Shown in pieces: positions 11,891 through 24,176 of a stretch of DNA of 64,000 nt (positions are counted from its first letter, which is position 1; each line of letters begins with the position of its first letter). The DNA comes from Chlorocebus sabaeus. Taxonomy: Eukaryota; Chordata; Mammalia; Primates; Cercopithecidae. Position numbers and translations under genes: made by a program. The stretch covers positions 46,110,836-46,174,835 of the forward strand of contig NC_132914.1 in the NCBI RefSeq assembly GCF_047675955.1, read 5' to 3'. The notes beneath the pieces are model-generated. The model made no database searches. It had not been told where the DNA came from and worked only from the letters and a program-made list of their open reading frames with translations.

Positions 11891-13335
11891 ACTGTGTTTT
11901 CTTGCTAGTATATAGAAATACAATTGATTTTTAATATCTTGTACTTTGTACCTTGTGACTGAGCTAAACTGACTAGTTCTACTAACATTTTGTAAATTTC
12001 TTAAATTTTCTCCATTAATCTATTAATAAAGACAGTGTTACTCTTTTCATTTCATTTACTCTTTTCATTTCAACTATCTTTTTTTCTCTTGTCTTACTAT
12101 ATTGGCCAGAACTACACTACAGTCTTGAATAGAAGTGGTGAAAACAGGCATCCTTGCCTTGTTCTCCATCTAAGAGGGAAAGCATTCAGCGTTTTCTCCT
12201 TTAAATATAATGGTAGAGCTCAATTTTTAAAATATATATGTCCCTTTACAAGTTAAGGGTGTTCTCATCTATTCTCAGTTTGATGAGTTGTTTTCTTTTT
12301 AATTATAAGCAGAAGATAAACATTATCAAAGACTTTTTCTGCATCTGTTTAGATGATCATATGCTTTTCTTTTGTGGTCTAATAATATTGTGAATTACAT
12401 TGTGTGGTTTTAGAATGCTAAGAGCAACCTTGCATTCTTGGAGTAAATCCCATCTTGTCGTGAAATGTTACTGATTTAAATATTGCTGGATTTCACTTGA
12501 TGATGTTGAAATAATAAGTTTTGCATGTATATTCATGAGGATATTTGTTCGGAGTTTTCTATTCTTGTATGTTTTTGTCTGGTTTGGGTATCAGAGTCTC
12601 AAGAAGTGAATTAGGAAATATTTACCGCTTCTGTGTTTTGGAAAAATTGGTTTATAATTAGTATTATTTCTTTCTATAAATGTTTGTTAAAATTCACCAC
12701 AAGGCCATCCGGACATGGAGTTTTCTTCATGAGAAATTTTTAAGTAAAAATTCAATTTTTTGATGCTCACTAGAATGGTTTAAATGAAAAATATCTTCAA
12801 TGCCAAATATTGGCAAGGATTTGGAGAGCAGTTGAAATCCTCATATGTTGCCAATAGGAATACAGAATAGCACAGACACTTTGGAAAGTACTTAGGCAGT
12901 TTCTTACAGACTTAAACACATACTTACCATGTGGCCTAGCAATTTCACTCATAGGTATTTACCAAGATAGATGATCACATATGTCTTCACAAAGACTTCT
13001 ATTCATATACGTGTATGGTGGAATTGATAAATATATCAACATTACCATGCTAAGGGAAAGAACCCAGACACAAATGACGACCTTATTTTGATTCTATTTA
13101 TGTGAAATTGCAGGAAAATCAAAACTATAGTCATAGGAAGTTGATCTGTGGTTGCCAAGGGCCAAGGGGTGGGAGAAGGAAACAATCTGTTGCAACGGAA
13201 ATGTTCTGTATTATGATTGTCATGGTGATTAATACACATATACATTTTTCAAAAATGATCAAATTGTAAACTGAAAATTGGTGAATTATATGTAGGCTAT
13301 ATCTCAGTGAAGCTTATTTAAAATAAAAATAAAAG
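11890..13335. mobile_element. Old L1 with 5' inversion
   Basis: About 11890-12760 is reverse-strand L1 ORF2 sequence ('tgaatagaagtggtgaaaac', 'catccttgccttgttc'). From about 12765 it switches to plus-strand ORF2 3' end and old L1 3' UTR ('ggttgccaagggccaagggg'), ending in an A-rich tail near 13315-13340. The arrangement fits a twin-primed (5'-inverted) insertion of a mammalian-wide L1. The boundaries are approximate. Confidence 0.6.
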
Positions 13336-13339
13336 CAAT

Positions 13340-15845
13340 TTTTTAAACTTTTATTTTAGGTTCAGGGGTACATGTGCAGGTTTGTTATATAGGTAAACTT
13401 GTGTCACAGGGATTTGTTGTACAGATTATTTCATCACCCAGGTAATAACCCTAGTACCCAATAGTTATTTTTTTCTGATCCTCTCCCTCCACCCGTCCTC
13501 CACCCTCACGTAGGCTCCACTGTGTGCTGTTCCCCTCTTTGTGTCCATGTGTTCTCATCATTTTGCTCCCATTTATAAGTGAAAACATGCAGTATTTGGT
13601 TTTCTGTGTTGGTTTGCTAAGGATAATGGCCTCAAGCTCCATCCGTGTTCCCACAAAGGATATAATCTCGTTCTTTTTTATGATTGCATGGTATTCCATG
13701 GTGAATATGTACCACATTTTCTTTATCCAATCTGTCACTGATGCACATTTATGTTGATTCCATGTCTTTGCTGTTGTGAATAGTGCTGCGATGAACATAC
13801 GTGTGCATGTGTCTTTATGGCAGAATAATTTCTATTCCTCTGGGTATATACCCAGTAGTGGATTTCTGTTGCAAATTGTAGTCCTGTTTTCAGCTATTTG
13901 AGGAATCACCACACTGCTTACCACAACAGTTGAACTTACACTCCTACCAGCAGTGTATATTAGCATTCCCTTTTCTCTGCAACCTCGCCAGCATCTATTA
14001 TTTTTTTACTTTTCCATAGTAGCCATTCTGACTAGTGTGAGATGGTATCTCATCGTGGTTTTCATTTGCATTTCTCTAATGATCAGTAATACTGAGCTTT
14101 TTTTATATACTTGCAGGCCACATGTGTGTCTTCTATTGAAAAGTATCAGTTCATATCTTTTGCCTATTTTTTAATAGGGTTGTTTGGGTTTTGTTTTTTG
14201 GTTTGTTTTGTTTTGTAAATTTGTTTAAGTTCCTTATAGATGTTGAATATTAGAACTTTGTCAGATGTATAGTTTACAAATATTTTATCCCATTCTGTAG
14301 GTTGTCTGTTTACTCTGTTGATATTTTATTTTGCTGTGCAGAAGTTCTCAAGTGTGATTAGATCCCATTTGTCCATTTTTGCTTTTGTTGCAATTGCTTT
14401 TGGCATCTTTATGATGAAATCTTTGCCAGTTCTTATGTCCAGAATGGTATTGCCTAGGTTGTCTTCCAAGGTTTTTATAGTTTTGGGTTTTACATTTAAC
14501 TCTTTAATCTGTCTTGCATTGTTTTTGTTCATAATATAAGAAAGGGGCCCAGTTTCAATCATTTGCATATAGATAGCCAATTACCTCAGCACCATTTATT
14601 GAATTGGGGTCCCTTTCTCCATTGCTTCTTTTTGTCATCTTGTCAAAGATCAGATAGTTATAGGTTTGAGAGCTTCTTTCTGGGTTCTCTATTCTGTTCC
14701 ACTGGTCTTGTGTCTGTTTTTTTTTTTTATAACAGTACCATGTTGTATTGGTGACTGTAGCCCTGAGGTATAGTTTGAGGTCGGGTAGCATGATGTCTCC
14801 AGCTTTGTTGTTTTTGCTTAGGATTTTCTTGGCTATTTGAGCTCCTTTTTGGTTCCATATGAATTTTAAAATTGTTGTTTCTAGTTCTGTAAAAAATGTC
14901 ATTGGTAGTTTGATGGGAATAGCATTGAATCTGTAAATTTCTTTGAGCAGTATAGTCATTGTAATGACATTCATTCTTCCTATTCCTAGGCATGTAATAT
15001 TTTTCCATTTGTTTCCGTCATCTCTGATTTCTTTGAGCAGTGTTTTGTAATTCTCATTGTAGAGATCTTTCACTTCCCTGGTTAGTTATATTCCTAGGTA
15101 TTTTGTTCTTTGTGGTAATTGTGAATGGGATTGCATTGCTAATATGGCTCTCAGCTTGGCTGTTGTTGGTGTATAGGAATGTTAATAATTTTTGTACACT
15201 GATTTTGTTTCCTGAAGCTTCACTAAAGTTGTTTATCAACTGAAGGAGCTTTTGAGCCATCCATGCCCATGGGATTTTCTAGATGCAGAAGCATGTCACC
15301 TACAAACAGTGATAGTTTGACTGCTTCTCTTCCTATTTGGATGCCCTTTATTTCTTTCTCTTGCCTGATTGCTGTGGCCAGGACTTCCAATACTATGTTG
15401 AATAGGAGTGGTGAGAGAGGGCATCCTTGTCTTGTGCCAGCTTTCAAGAGGAATGTTTCAAGCTTTTGTCCATTCAGTATGATGTTGGCTGTGGGTTTGT
15501 CATAGATAGCTCTTATTATTTTGAGGAATGTTCATTTGATACCTAGTTTATTGAGGGTTTTTAACATGAAGAAATACTGATATTTATCAAAAACCTTTCC
15601 TGTATCTATTGAGATAATCATGTGGTTTTTGTCTTTAGTTCTGTTTATGTGATGAATCACATTTATTGATTTGCATATATTGAACCCACTTTGCATCCAA
15701 GAATAAAGCCTACTGGATTGTGGTGGATTCGCTTTTTAATGTGCCACTGGATTCAGTTTGCTAGTATTTTGTCAAGGATTTTTGCATCAGTGTTCATCAA
15801 GGATATTGACCTGAAGCTTTCTCTGTTTATTTTGTCTCTGCCAAG
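13340..15845 (-). mobile_element. L1, reverse, 5' truncated
   Basis: Starts with the reverse-complement L1 3' end ('aacttttattttaggttcag', 'ggggtacatgtgcaggttt') and runs through ORF2 C-terminal, thumb and reverse-transcriptase regions. Frames on the minus strand give recognisable ORF2 peptides (14326-15447), including TRQGCPLSPLLFN, but in several broken frames. It stops abruptly at 15845 within ORF2, where a plus-strand L1 begins. Confidence 0.9.
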
Positions 15846-18800
15846 TTAAAAAAGACAAAGAGGAACATTATATAATAGTAAGGGGCCTTGTCCAACAGGA
15901 AAATATCACAATCCTAAACATATATGCACCTAACACAGGAGTTCCCAAATTTATAAAGCAATTACTACTAGACCTAAGAAATGAGATAGTAACACAATAA
16001 TAGTGGGAGACTTCAATACTCCATTGACAGCACTAGACAGGTCATCAAGACAGAAAGTCAACGAAGAAACAATGGATTTAAACTATACCTTGGAACAAAT
16101 TGACTTAACAGATATATACAGAACATTCCATCCAAGAACCACAGAATACACGTTCTATTCAACAGTGCATAGAACTTTCTCCAAGATGGACCATATGATA
16201 GGCCACAAAACAAGCCTCAATAAATTTAAGAAAATTGAAATTATATCAAACACTCTCTCAGTCCACAGTGGAATAAAACCAGAAATCAACTCCAAACCTT
16301 CAAAACCATGAAAATACATGTAAATTAAATCACCTGCTCCTGAGTGATCATTGGGTCAAAAATGAAATCAAGATAGAAATTTAAAAATTCTTTGAACTGA
16401 ATGACAACAGTGACACAACCTATCAAAACCTCTGGGATATAGCAAAGGCGGTCCTAAAAGGAAAGTTCATAGCCCTAAACACCTACATCAAAAAGACTGA
16501 AAGAGCACAAACTGACAATCTAAGGTCACACCTCAAGGAACTAGAAAAACAACAAACCAAACCCAAACCCATCAGAGGAAAGGAAATAACCAAGATCAGA
16601 GCAGAACTAAATGAAATTGAAACAAACAAACAAACAAACAAAAAGATAAATGAAACAAAAAGCTGCTTCTTTGAAAAGATAAATAAAAGTGATAGACCAT
16701 TAGCAAGATTAACCAAGAAGAGAGAAAATCCAAATAACCTCAATAAGAAATGAAACAGGAGGTATTACAACTGACACCACAGAAATATTTAAGGCTACTA
16801 TGAACAACTTTATGCATACAAACTAGAAAACCTAGAAGAGATGGATAAAGTCCTGGAAAGATATAACCCTCCTACCTGAAATCAGAAATAATTAGATACC
16901 CTAAACAGACCAATAACAAGCAGTGAGATTAAAATGGCAATTTAAAAATTACTAACAAAAAAAAAGTCCAGGACCAGACAGAATCACAGTGGAATTCTAC
17001 CAGACATTCAAAGAAGAATTGGTACCAATCCTATTGACACCATTCCACAAGCCAGAAAAAGAGGGAACCCTCCCTAATTCATTCCATGAAGCCAGCATCA
17101 CCCTAATACCAAAACCAGGGAAGGACATAACCAAAAAAGAAAACTATGTACCGATATCCCTGATGAACATAGATGCTAAAATCCTTAACAAAGTACTAGC
17201 TAACTGAATCCAACAACATATCAAAAAGATAATCCACTATGATCAAGTGGGCTTCACACCAGGGATGCAGAGATGGTTTAACATACGCAAGTCAATACAT
17301 GTTATACACCACGTACACAGAATTAAAAACAAAAATCACATGATCATCTCAATAGATGCAGAAAAAGCATTTGACAAAAATCCAGCATCCCTTTATGATT
17401 AAAACTCTCAGCAAAATCGGCATACAAGGGACATACCTCAATGTAATAAAAGCCATCTATGACAAACCCACAGCCAACATAATACTGAATGGGGAAAAGT
17501 TGAAAGCATTCCCTTTGAGAATGGGAACAAGACAGGGACGCCCACTCTCACCACTCCTCTTCAGCATAGTGCTGGAAGTCCTAACCAGAGCAATCAGACA
17601 AGAGAAAGAAATAAAGGGCATCCAAATGAGTAAAGAGGAAGTAAACTGTCACTGTTTGCTGACGATATGACTGTTTACCTCATAAACCCTAAAGACTCCT
17701 CCAGAAAGCCCCTCAGACTGATAAAATAAGTCAGCAAAGTTTCCAGATACAAGATGAATGTACACAAACCAGTAGCTCTCCCATACACCAACAGCCACCA
17801 AGCAGAGAATCAAATCAAGGACACAACCCCTTTTACAATAGTTGCAAAAAAAATAAAATACTTAGGAATATACCTAACCAAGGAGGTGAAAGGCCTCAAC
17901 AAGGAAAACTACAAAACACTGCTGAAAAAAATCAGAGATGACACAAATAAATGGAAACACATCCCATGCTCATGGATGGGTAGAATCAACATTGTGAAAA
18001 TGGCCATACTGCCAAAAGCAATCTACAAATTCAACACAATCCCCATCAAAATACCACCATCATTCTTCACAGATTAGAAAAAACAGTTCTAAAATTCATA
18101 TGGAACCACAAAAGAGCCTACATAGCCAAAGCAAGACAAAGCAAAAAGAACAAATCTGGAGGTATCATACTACCTGATTTCAAACTATACTATAGGACCA
18201 TAATCACCAAAACAGCGTGGTACTGGTATAAAAATAGGCACATAGACCAATGGAACAGAATAGAGAACCCAGAAATAAACCCAAATACCTACAGCCAACT
18301 GATCTTCAACAAAGCAAACAAAAACATAAAGTGGGAAAAGACATCCTTTTCAACAAATGGTAATAAGACAATTGGCTAGCCACATGTAGGAGAATGAAAC
18401 TGGATCCTCATCTCTCGCCTTATACAAAAATTAACTCAAGATTGATTAAAGAATTAAACCTAAGACATGAAACTATGAAAATTCTAGAAGATAACATTGG
18501 AAAAATTCTTCTAGACATTGTCTTAGGCAAGGATTTCATGACCAAGAACCAAAAAGCAAATGCAATAAAAACAAAGATAAATAGCTGGGACTTAATTAAA
18601 CTAAAGAGCTTTTGCACAGCAGAAGGAACAGTCAGCAGAGTAAACAGACAACCCACAGAGTGGGATAAAATCTTCATAATCTTTACATCTGACAAAGGAC
18701 TAATATCCAGAATCTACAAAGAACTCAAATCAGCAAGAATAAAACAAACAATCCCATCACAAAGTGGGCTAAGGACATGAATAGACAATTCTCAAAAGAA

Positions 18801-19570
18801 GATATACAAATGGCCAACAAACATATGAAAAAAAATGCTCAACTAATGATCAGGGGAATGCAAATCAAAACCACAATGTGATACCACCTTACTCCTGCAA
18901 GAATGGCCATAATCAAAAAATTAAAAAAGCAGTAGATGTTGGCGTGAACGTGGTGATCAAGGAACACTTCTACACTGCAGGTGGGAATGTAAACTAGTAC
19001 AGCCAAGATGGAAACAGTGTGGAGATTCCTTAAAAAGCTAAAAGTGGAACTACCATTTGATTCAGCAATCCCACTACTGAGTACCTACCCAGAGGAAAAT
19101 CAGTCATTATACAAAAAAGATACCTGCCCACACGTGCTTATAGCAGCACAATTTGCAATTGCAAAGTCATGGAACCAACACAAATGCCCATCAATCAATG
19201 AGTGGATAAAGAAACCGTGGTATATACATATGATGAAATACTACACAGCCATAAAAAAGAATGAATTAACGGCATTCACAGCAACCTGGGTGAGACTGGA
19301 GACTATTATTCTAAGTGAAGTGACAAAACATCATATGTTCTCACCCATATGTGAGAACTAAGCTATGAGGATGCAAAGGCATAAGAATGATACAATGGAC
19401 TTTGGGAACTTATGGGGAAGGGTGGTGGAGGGATAAAAGACTACAAATAGGGTACAATGTATACTGCTCAGGTGATGGGTACACCAAAATCTCACAAATC
19501 ACCACTGAAGAACTTACTCATGTAACCAAACACCACCGGTACCCTCAATAACCTATGGAAAAATGAAAAG
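15846..19570 (+). mobile_element. L1, forward, 5' truncated
   Basis: Begins inside the ORF2 endonuclease ('aatcctaaacatatatgcac', then a frame reading MGDFNTPL at 16003) and continues through reverse transcriptase (17356-17670 frame with TRQGRPLSPLLFS), C-terminal region and 3' UTR to an A-rich tail near 19556-19580. ORF2 is split by many stops and shifts. It butts against the reverse L1 at 15845. Confidence 0.9.
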
Positions 19571-19987
19571 TAAAAAATAATGTATATTAAAATGTTAATT
19601 ATAAAATTTAGATGTGATTATCTAGGTGTTCACTATAAAATTCTGTTAATTTTGCTGTATGTTGGAAACTTTTCATTTTCAAATGAAATGAATGCTGAAT
19701 AAATGAGTAAATGTTTAAAAATTATAAGAGAATATTATAAGAAACAAAATACTAATGAAATTAGATGAATAATGGTGGTGAAAATTACAAATCACCAAAA
19801 TTGATTCATTAACAAAATATAAAACACAAATGTACCAATAATCATCAAAGGAATTAAATTAGAAATAAATTTTCTCAACAACAATAAGAAAAGAAGTCCT
19901 TAAAATGTCAAACATGAGTTTTATAAAAACCTTCGAGAAAGTGATCATCTCTTCTTTAAGCAAATATTTTAAGAAAACACAAAGATG

Positions 19988-20324
19988 CAGGTTTGTTACA
20001 TATGTATACTTGTGCCATGTTGGTGTGCTGCACCCATCAACTCATCAGCACCCATCAACTCGTCATTTACATCAGGTATAACTCCCAAGGCAATCCCTTC
20101 CCCCTCCCCCCTCCCCATGATAGGCCCCGGTGTGTGATGTTCCCCTTCCCGAGTCCAAGTGATCTCATTGTTCAGTTCCCACCTATGAGTGAGAACATGC
20201 GGTGTTTGGTTTTCTGTTCTTGTGATAGTTTGCTAAGAATGATGCACATGTACTCTAGAACTTAAAGTATAATAATAATAATAAATTTTTTAAAAAAAGA
20301 AAAACATTGACACCATAAAAAAAA
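19988..20324. mobile_element. Twin-primed (5'-inverted) short L1
   Basis: 19988-20245 is reverse-strand L1 3' sequence very like 835-1085 of this window. From about 20245 the strand flips to the plus-strand extreme 3' end ('gcacatgtactctagaactt') and tail. A 17-bp target-site duplication with one C/T mismatch flanks it (19971-19987 and 20325-20341). Two A-rich tracts near the end are separated by 'cattgacaccat', possibly a short 3' transduction. Confidence 0.85.
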
Positions 20325-21201
20325 AAGAAAATACAAAGATGAATGAAAGCATATTATTGATATCAGTATTGGATGTCTACAACACGCAGATCTATATAGA
20401 TAAAAAGTGGTTTAGTGGATTTCTAGGGTCAAGGATGGGGATGGGATTGGAGAGTGACTACCCATAGGTGTGAGATTTCTTTGGGGATGATGAAATGTCT
20501 TGAGATTGGTGGTAGTGATGGGTGCACAACTCTGTAAATATGCTAGACACCATTGAATTTTGCATTTTGAGTGACTGAATATTGTGATGTATAATCTCAA
20601 TAAAGTTCTTAAAAAGAAAAGATGGGGTGAATGCAATAAAAAAATTATAGTATCTCACTTGTAAATATAAATAGGAAATTCCTAAGTTAAATATTGGTAA
20701 CAGTTAATTAAGTTTTTAATACTCTACCTAAGTAGGGTGATTCCAGGAATGCAACAGTTCTTCAAAAACAGAACATGCACTGATACAATTTGTTATTAAC
20801 AAATTAAATAACAAAAACCATATAACCATTTCAATGAATTTATTTTTTTCCAAAATATTTTATTGCATGCTTATTGTGTGACACTGTACAGTATTAAACA
20901 AAAGAGAAACAACTGTAGTCCTCAATAGAAGCAGAAAAAGCATGTGATAAAATCTCACACCAATTCTTACCAAAATAAAATATGTTTAGAAAAGAACTCT
21001 ACATTCAATATAATTCATAGGTTCAGAAAACACAAAAAAGAACTCTCTTAATAAGTTAAAGATATTCATCAAAAATAGAGCATCATCCTTAATGCTGAAA
21101 CATGAGAAGCTTTCTCATTGATCCCAACTGATAGATGTCTATACTGGAGGTCCTGGCTGCTGCATGAACTTTAAAAATGAGATATGTAAAAATTGCATAC
21201 A

Positions 21202-21485
21202 GCCAGGTGCTCTGGCTCACGCCTGTAATCCCAGGACTTTGGGAGTCTGAGGTGGGTGGATCACCTGAGGTCAGGAGTTCAAGACCAGCCTGGCCAACAT
21301 GTAGAAACCCTATCTCTACTAAAAGTACAAAATTAGTCAAGCATGGTGGTGCCCGCCTGTAATCCCAGCCATCCAGGAGCCTGAGACAGGCTAATCGCGT
21401 GAACTCAGGAGGTGGAGGTTGCGGTGAGCCAAGATCGCGCCATTGCACTCCAGCCTGGGCAACAAGGGCAAAACACTTTGTCTAA
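21202..21485 (+). mobile_element. Alu (AluS-type), forward
   Basis: Full dimer from 'gccaggtgctctggctcac' to 'gcaacaagggcaaaac'. The A tail has been replaced by the TA/CA microsatellite that follows. Confidence 0.93.
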
Positions 21486-21487
21486 AA

Positions 21488-21489
21488 TG

Positions 21490-21523
<34 letters not shown>

Positions 21524-21532
21524 TATACACAA
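21488..21532. repeat. (TA)n(CA)n microsatellite
   Basis: About 7 TA units followed by about 10 CA units, grown from the tail of the adjoining Alu. Confidence 0.9.
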
Positions 21533-22115
21533 AAAATCTTTCCCTAATTTAAGATAAAGTAATTAAAATATAATGTTAAAATCCAATAGTATCTGTAAAC
21601 AAGACGCTAGTACTAGAAAGATAGTTCAACAAACTTGACAGATACAAGATCAATGTACAAAATACCACAATGTTCCTATACATTAGAAATAACCAAGTAG
21701 CAAATATATCTGAATTTTTAATTCACAATAGGAACAAAAAATAGATGGTATCTGGCAATATATCTGGCAAAATTTATGTGTGAACTTTATCAAAATACCT
21801 TTCACCAACGGCAACAGCAGATCAGCCTTGGTGAAGGAAAGAAAATGTTGCTGTTTGCGTAACCACCACCTTGCTCAGCCATGACTACAGTGCTTGTGCC
21901 TTCATGGACCAGAACTAGACTGACCAGGAAGGAAAGACTGACCTTTGCATGATAGGCGATTCTATTCAGAAAACTATTTTGAACTGCCTTAGCAGTGGGA
22001 TCTCTCTGGTGAAAACTTATCCTAAACGGAGTCTCCATTTCTTGACCCATAACTTACACATTCAAAATATAGTTATTGTGCAACAGGCATGTTAGAAGCT
22101 TTTAAAAATATTCTT

Positions 22116-22421
22116 GGTCAGGCGCAGTGGCTCACGCGTGTAATCCCAGCACTTTGGGAGGCCAAGGCGGGCAGATCACGACGTCAAGAAATCGAGACCA
22201 TCCTGGACAACATGGTGAAACTCTGTCTCTACTAAAAATACAAAAATTAGCCAAGCATGGTGGCAGGCACCTGTAATACCAGCTACTTGGGAGGCTGAGG
22301 CAGGAGAATTGCTTGAACCCAGGAGGCAGAGGTTTCAGTGAGCCGAGATCGCACCGCTGCACTCCAGCCTGGGTGACAGAGTGAGACTCCATCTCAAAAA
22401 AAAAGAAAAAGAAAAAGAAAA
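22116..22421 (+). mobile_element. Alu (AluS-type) with target-site duplication
   Basis: Full-length Alu starting 'ggtcaggcgcagtggctcac', with a tail of A9 then GAAAAA units. An 11-bp direct repeat aaaatattctt flanks it (22105-22115 and 22418-22428). Confidence 0.95.
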
Positions 22422-22628
22422 TATTCTTGAGAAGGTAGTAAAGATGGCAGAAAAATGTCCTTGTTCTCTTTGAGTTTATATTCTTTGATGCTGAAGAGTA
22501 CAAGGTGAAGGGAAGGATGACACTTGCCAGCTTGTAAATAAATAAAAAGTAAACGGTAATTAGAAAGAATAAGTAATTTTGGACCATGATAATTTTAGTC
22601 CACATGGCTCTCTCAAATATACTTCTCA

Positions 22629-22880
22629 TTAATCCTCCAATTGTGTTTCATCATCTAAGGGGTCTTTGCTAAATGTTTCTGGTTTCTTTTTGAAGTTTGA
22701 TACAGGCTCTGCCCAGTCCTTTCTCTGCCATTGGTTCTCATGGTCTACCATTTCTACAGCATCATTAGGGCCAAGAGGCAGAGCTACTTGTCTAGCAATG
22801 TGTATGAGCTGACGAGTCATCTCTGGTTGTACATAGGTCCTCTCGCAGCTACGGATGGTTGGCCATTGGATGAATAGTTT
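22629..22880 (-). pseudogene. Possible gene-derived relic, parent not recognised
   Basis: Minus-strand frame of about 84 codons from a TAA upstream (about 22884) to a stop at 22629-22631. The internal Met at 22818-22820 gives a 63-residue piece. It contains TRQLIHIARQVALPLG, VDHENQWQRKD and DPLDDETQLED. The mixed, charged composition is unlike L1 or Alu translations nearby. It has no intron evidence, no clear poly(A) tail and no clear target-site duplication. It might be a fragment of a processed pseudogene, an exon relic, or chance. I do not recognise the protein and assign no function. Confidence 0.3.
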
Positions 22881-23526
22881 GAAGCAGGATAAACCAACAT
22901 GTTATTTACAGTCTCTATGGGACATGCCTAGGTCCAAAACACAATTTCATATATCCCAATTGTCCTCGGATGTCTATACTTGCAATTCTATTGCCGTACT
23001 AATATTTACCTTTTAGGTCCTTTCCTTGCAATGACAGACTCTAATTCTGGCTTATTTAAGCAAAATAAAATAAGACAACAATTATAAATCATTAAAAGGA
23101 GAATTCATGTATGGAGTCTGGGGTAACTCACAGCCTCAATGGGACAGTCAGTGTATCAAGGTGGCAAAGAAAACAGGCATTGGTGCAAGTCCCATTGGTT
23201 CCAAATTCCAACACCATGATTTATCTCCCTGAGCCAGTTTCCTCTTCTCTGAAATAGGAATAACTTCAGCATTTACCTAATATATATGTTGTGGTATTTC
23301 AATGGAATAAAGAATATAAATTGCTTAACACAGTGCCTGATAGGATGCAAATATCTAAGAATGAACTCTTACTATGATTCATGTTTATAAATCTGGCCTT
23401 GAAAGGGCAGAATCTAGGATAACTCTAGTGATCTTATCAGCAGGGGCACTTGCGTAGGCTGTCAGAGTGCTACATGCAGAAAGGCTGACCTTTGACTCTC
23501 TCCTTGAGACTAAAATTACTAAAACA
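22881..23526 (+). repeat. Spacer with a MIR-like relic
   Basis: About 23180-23360 resembles a forward MIR SINE ('agccagtttcctcttctctg', 'aataggaataa', 'cacagtgcctgat'). The rest has no recognisable feature. Confidence 0.5.
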
Positions 23527-23660
23527 GTAATCCCAGCTACTTGGGAGGCTGAGGCAGGAGAATTGTTTGAAGCCGGGAGGCGGAGGTTCCAGTGAACCAT
23601 GCCACTGCACTCCAGCCTAGGCAACAAGAAGAGGCTGTCTTAAAAGGAAAAAAAAAAAAA
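23527..23660 (+). mobile_element. Partial Alu (right monomer)
   Basis: Begins within the Alu at 'taatcccagctacttggg' and runs to the A tail at about 23643-23660. The left monomer is absent, so it is 5' truncated. Confidence 0.9.
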
Positions 23661-24176
23661 TCCTAAGAGAGTAAATGATCTGGCATTGACCATGTGCCCA
23701 TTTCTGGACCAGTCACTGTGCCAGGAAGAACGAGTGAATAATGACAGGGGTGGGGGGTGGGGAGGTGAGGGTGGAGAAGATTTGGGGATTCCATGATTAA
23801 CAGTGTCTGTTGGAAGCATATTGAACCATGGAGTTCAGTTATTAGAGGAATGGTAGAGATAAGCTGAGCAGACCATAACAATGTTTACTATAGTGTGTAT
23901 AATAAATACATATCTTTGTAAGAAAAAATTGCTAAGCGAGAGCTTTATCTTATCCATCTTCCTCTGACTAGGGCTGAACTAGTATCATCCCAAGAAAATA
24001 ATTTTCCACCTTTTCTTCAGTATTTTTCAGAAAAGGTAAATTTTCCGCCTTAAGTATTTTTCAGAAAAGGACCTCGCAGATCCTGACATCAAGGAATTAT
24101 CCTAGTGTCCAGGCACTGCTTATTGCAGTTTTATCCAGTTCCCTCATCACTCTAATTTCATAAGTCTATTGAAACA
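23661..24176. other. 3' flank of the olfactory receptor gene
   Basis: No gene. It holds a G-rich stretch (about 23748-23775) and an 18-bp perfect direct repeat agtatttttcagaaaagg at 24019-24036 and 24053-24070, about 110-160 bases beyond the receptor stop codon. Confidence 0.5.

Larger units (their letters stand above)
19575..21790 (+). repeat. Old L1 relic, interrupted by a young L1 and an Alu
   Basis: AT-rich plus-strand remains of an old L1. About 20400-20610 resembles an L1M 3' UTR ('gtgggtgcacaactctg'-like text and 'aatctcaataaagttctt'). About 20720-21090 and 21590-21780 resemble ORF2 ('agcagaaaaagcatgtgata', 'gatacaagatcaatgtac'). No frame survives. Younger elements sit inside at 19988-20324 and 21202-21485. 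Confidence 0.5.

Noticed and set aside
15223..18780. Reverse-transcriptase-like frames as a bacterial-type retron or a host RT gene
   Set aside because: Sequence and order are those of mammalian L1 ORF2, with L1 3' UTRs at the ends.
13340..19570. A single twin-primed L1 explaining both halves
   Set aside because: Both halves contain a complete L1 3' end, whereas a 5'-inverted element has only one.
838..20265. A segmental duplication linking 838-1090 and 19993-20245
   Set aside because: The similarity ends at L1 boundaries, and the second copy has its own target-site duplication, so this is two insertions.
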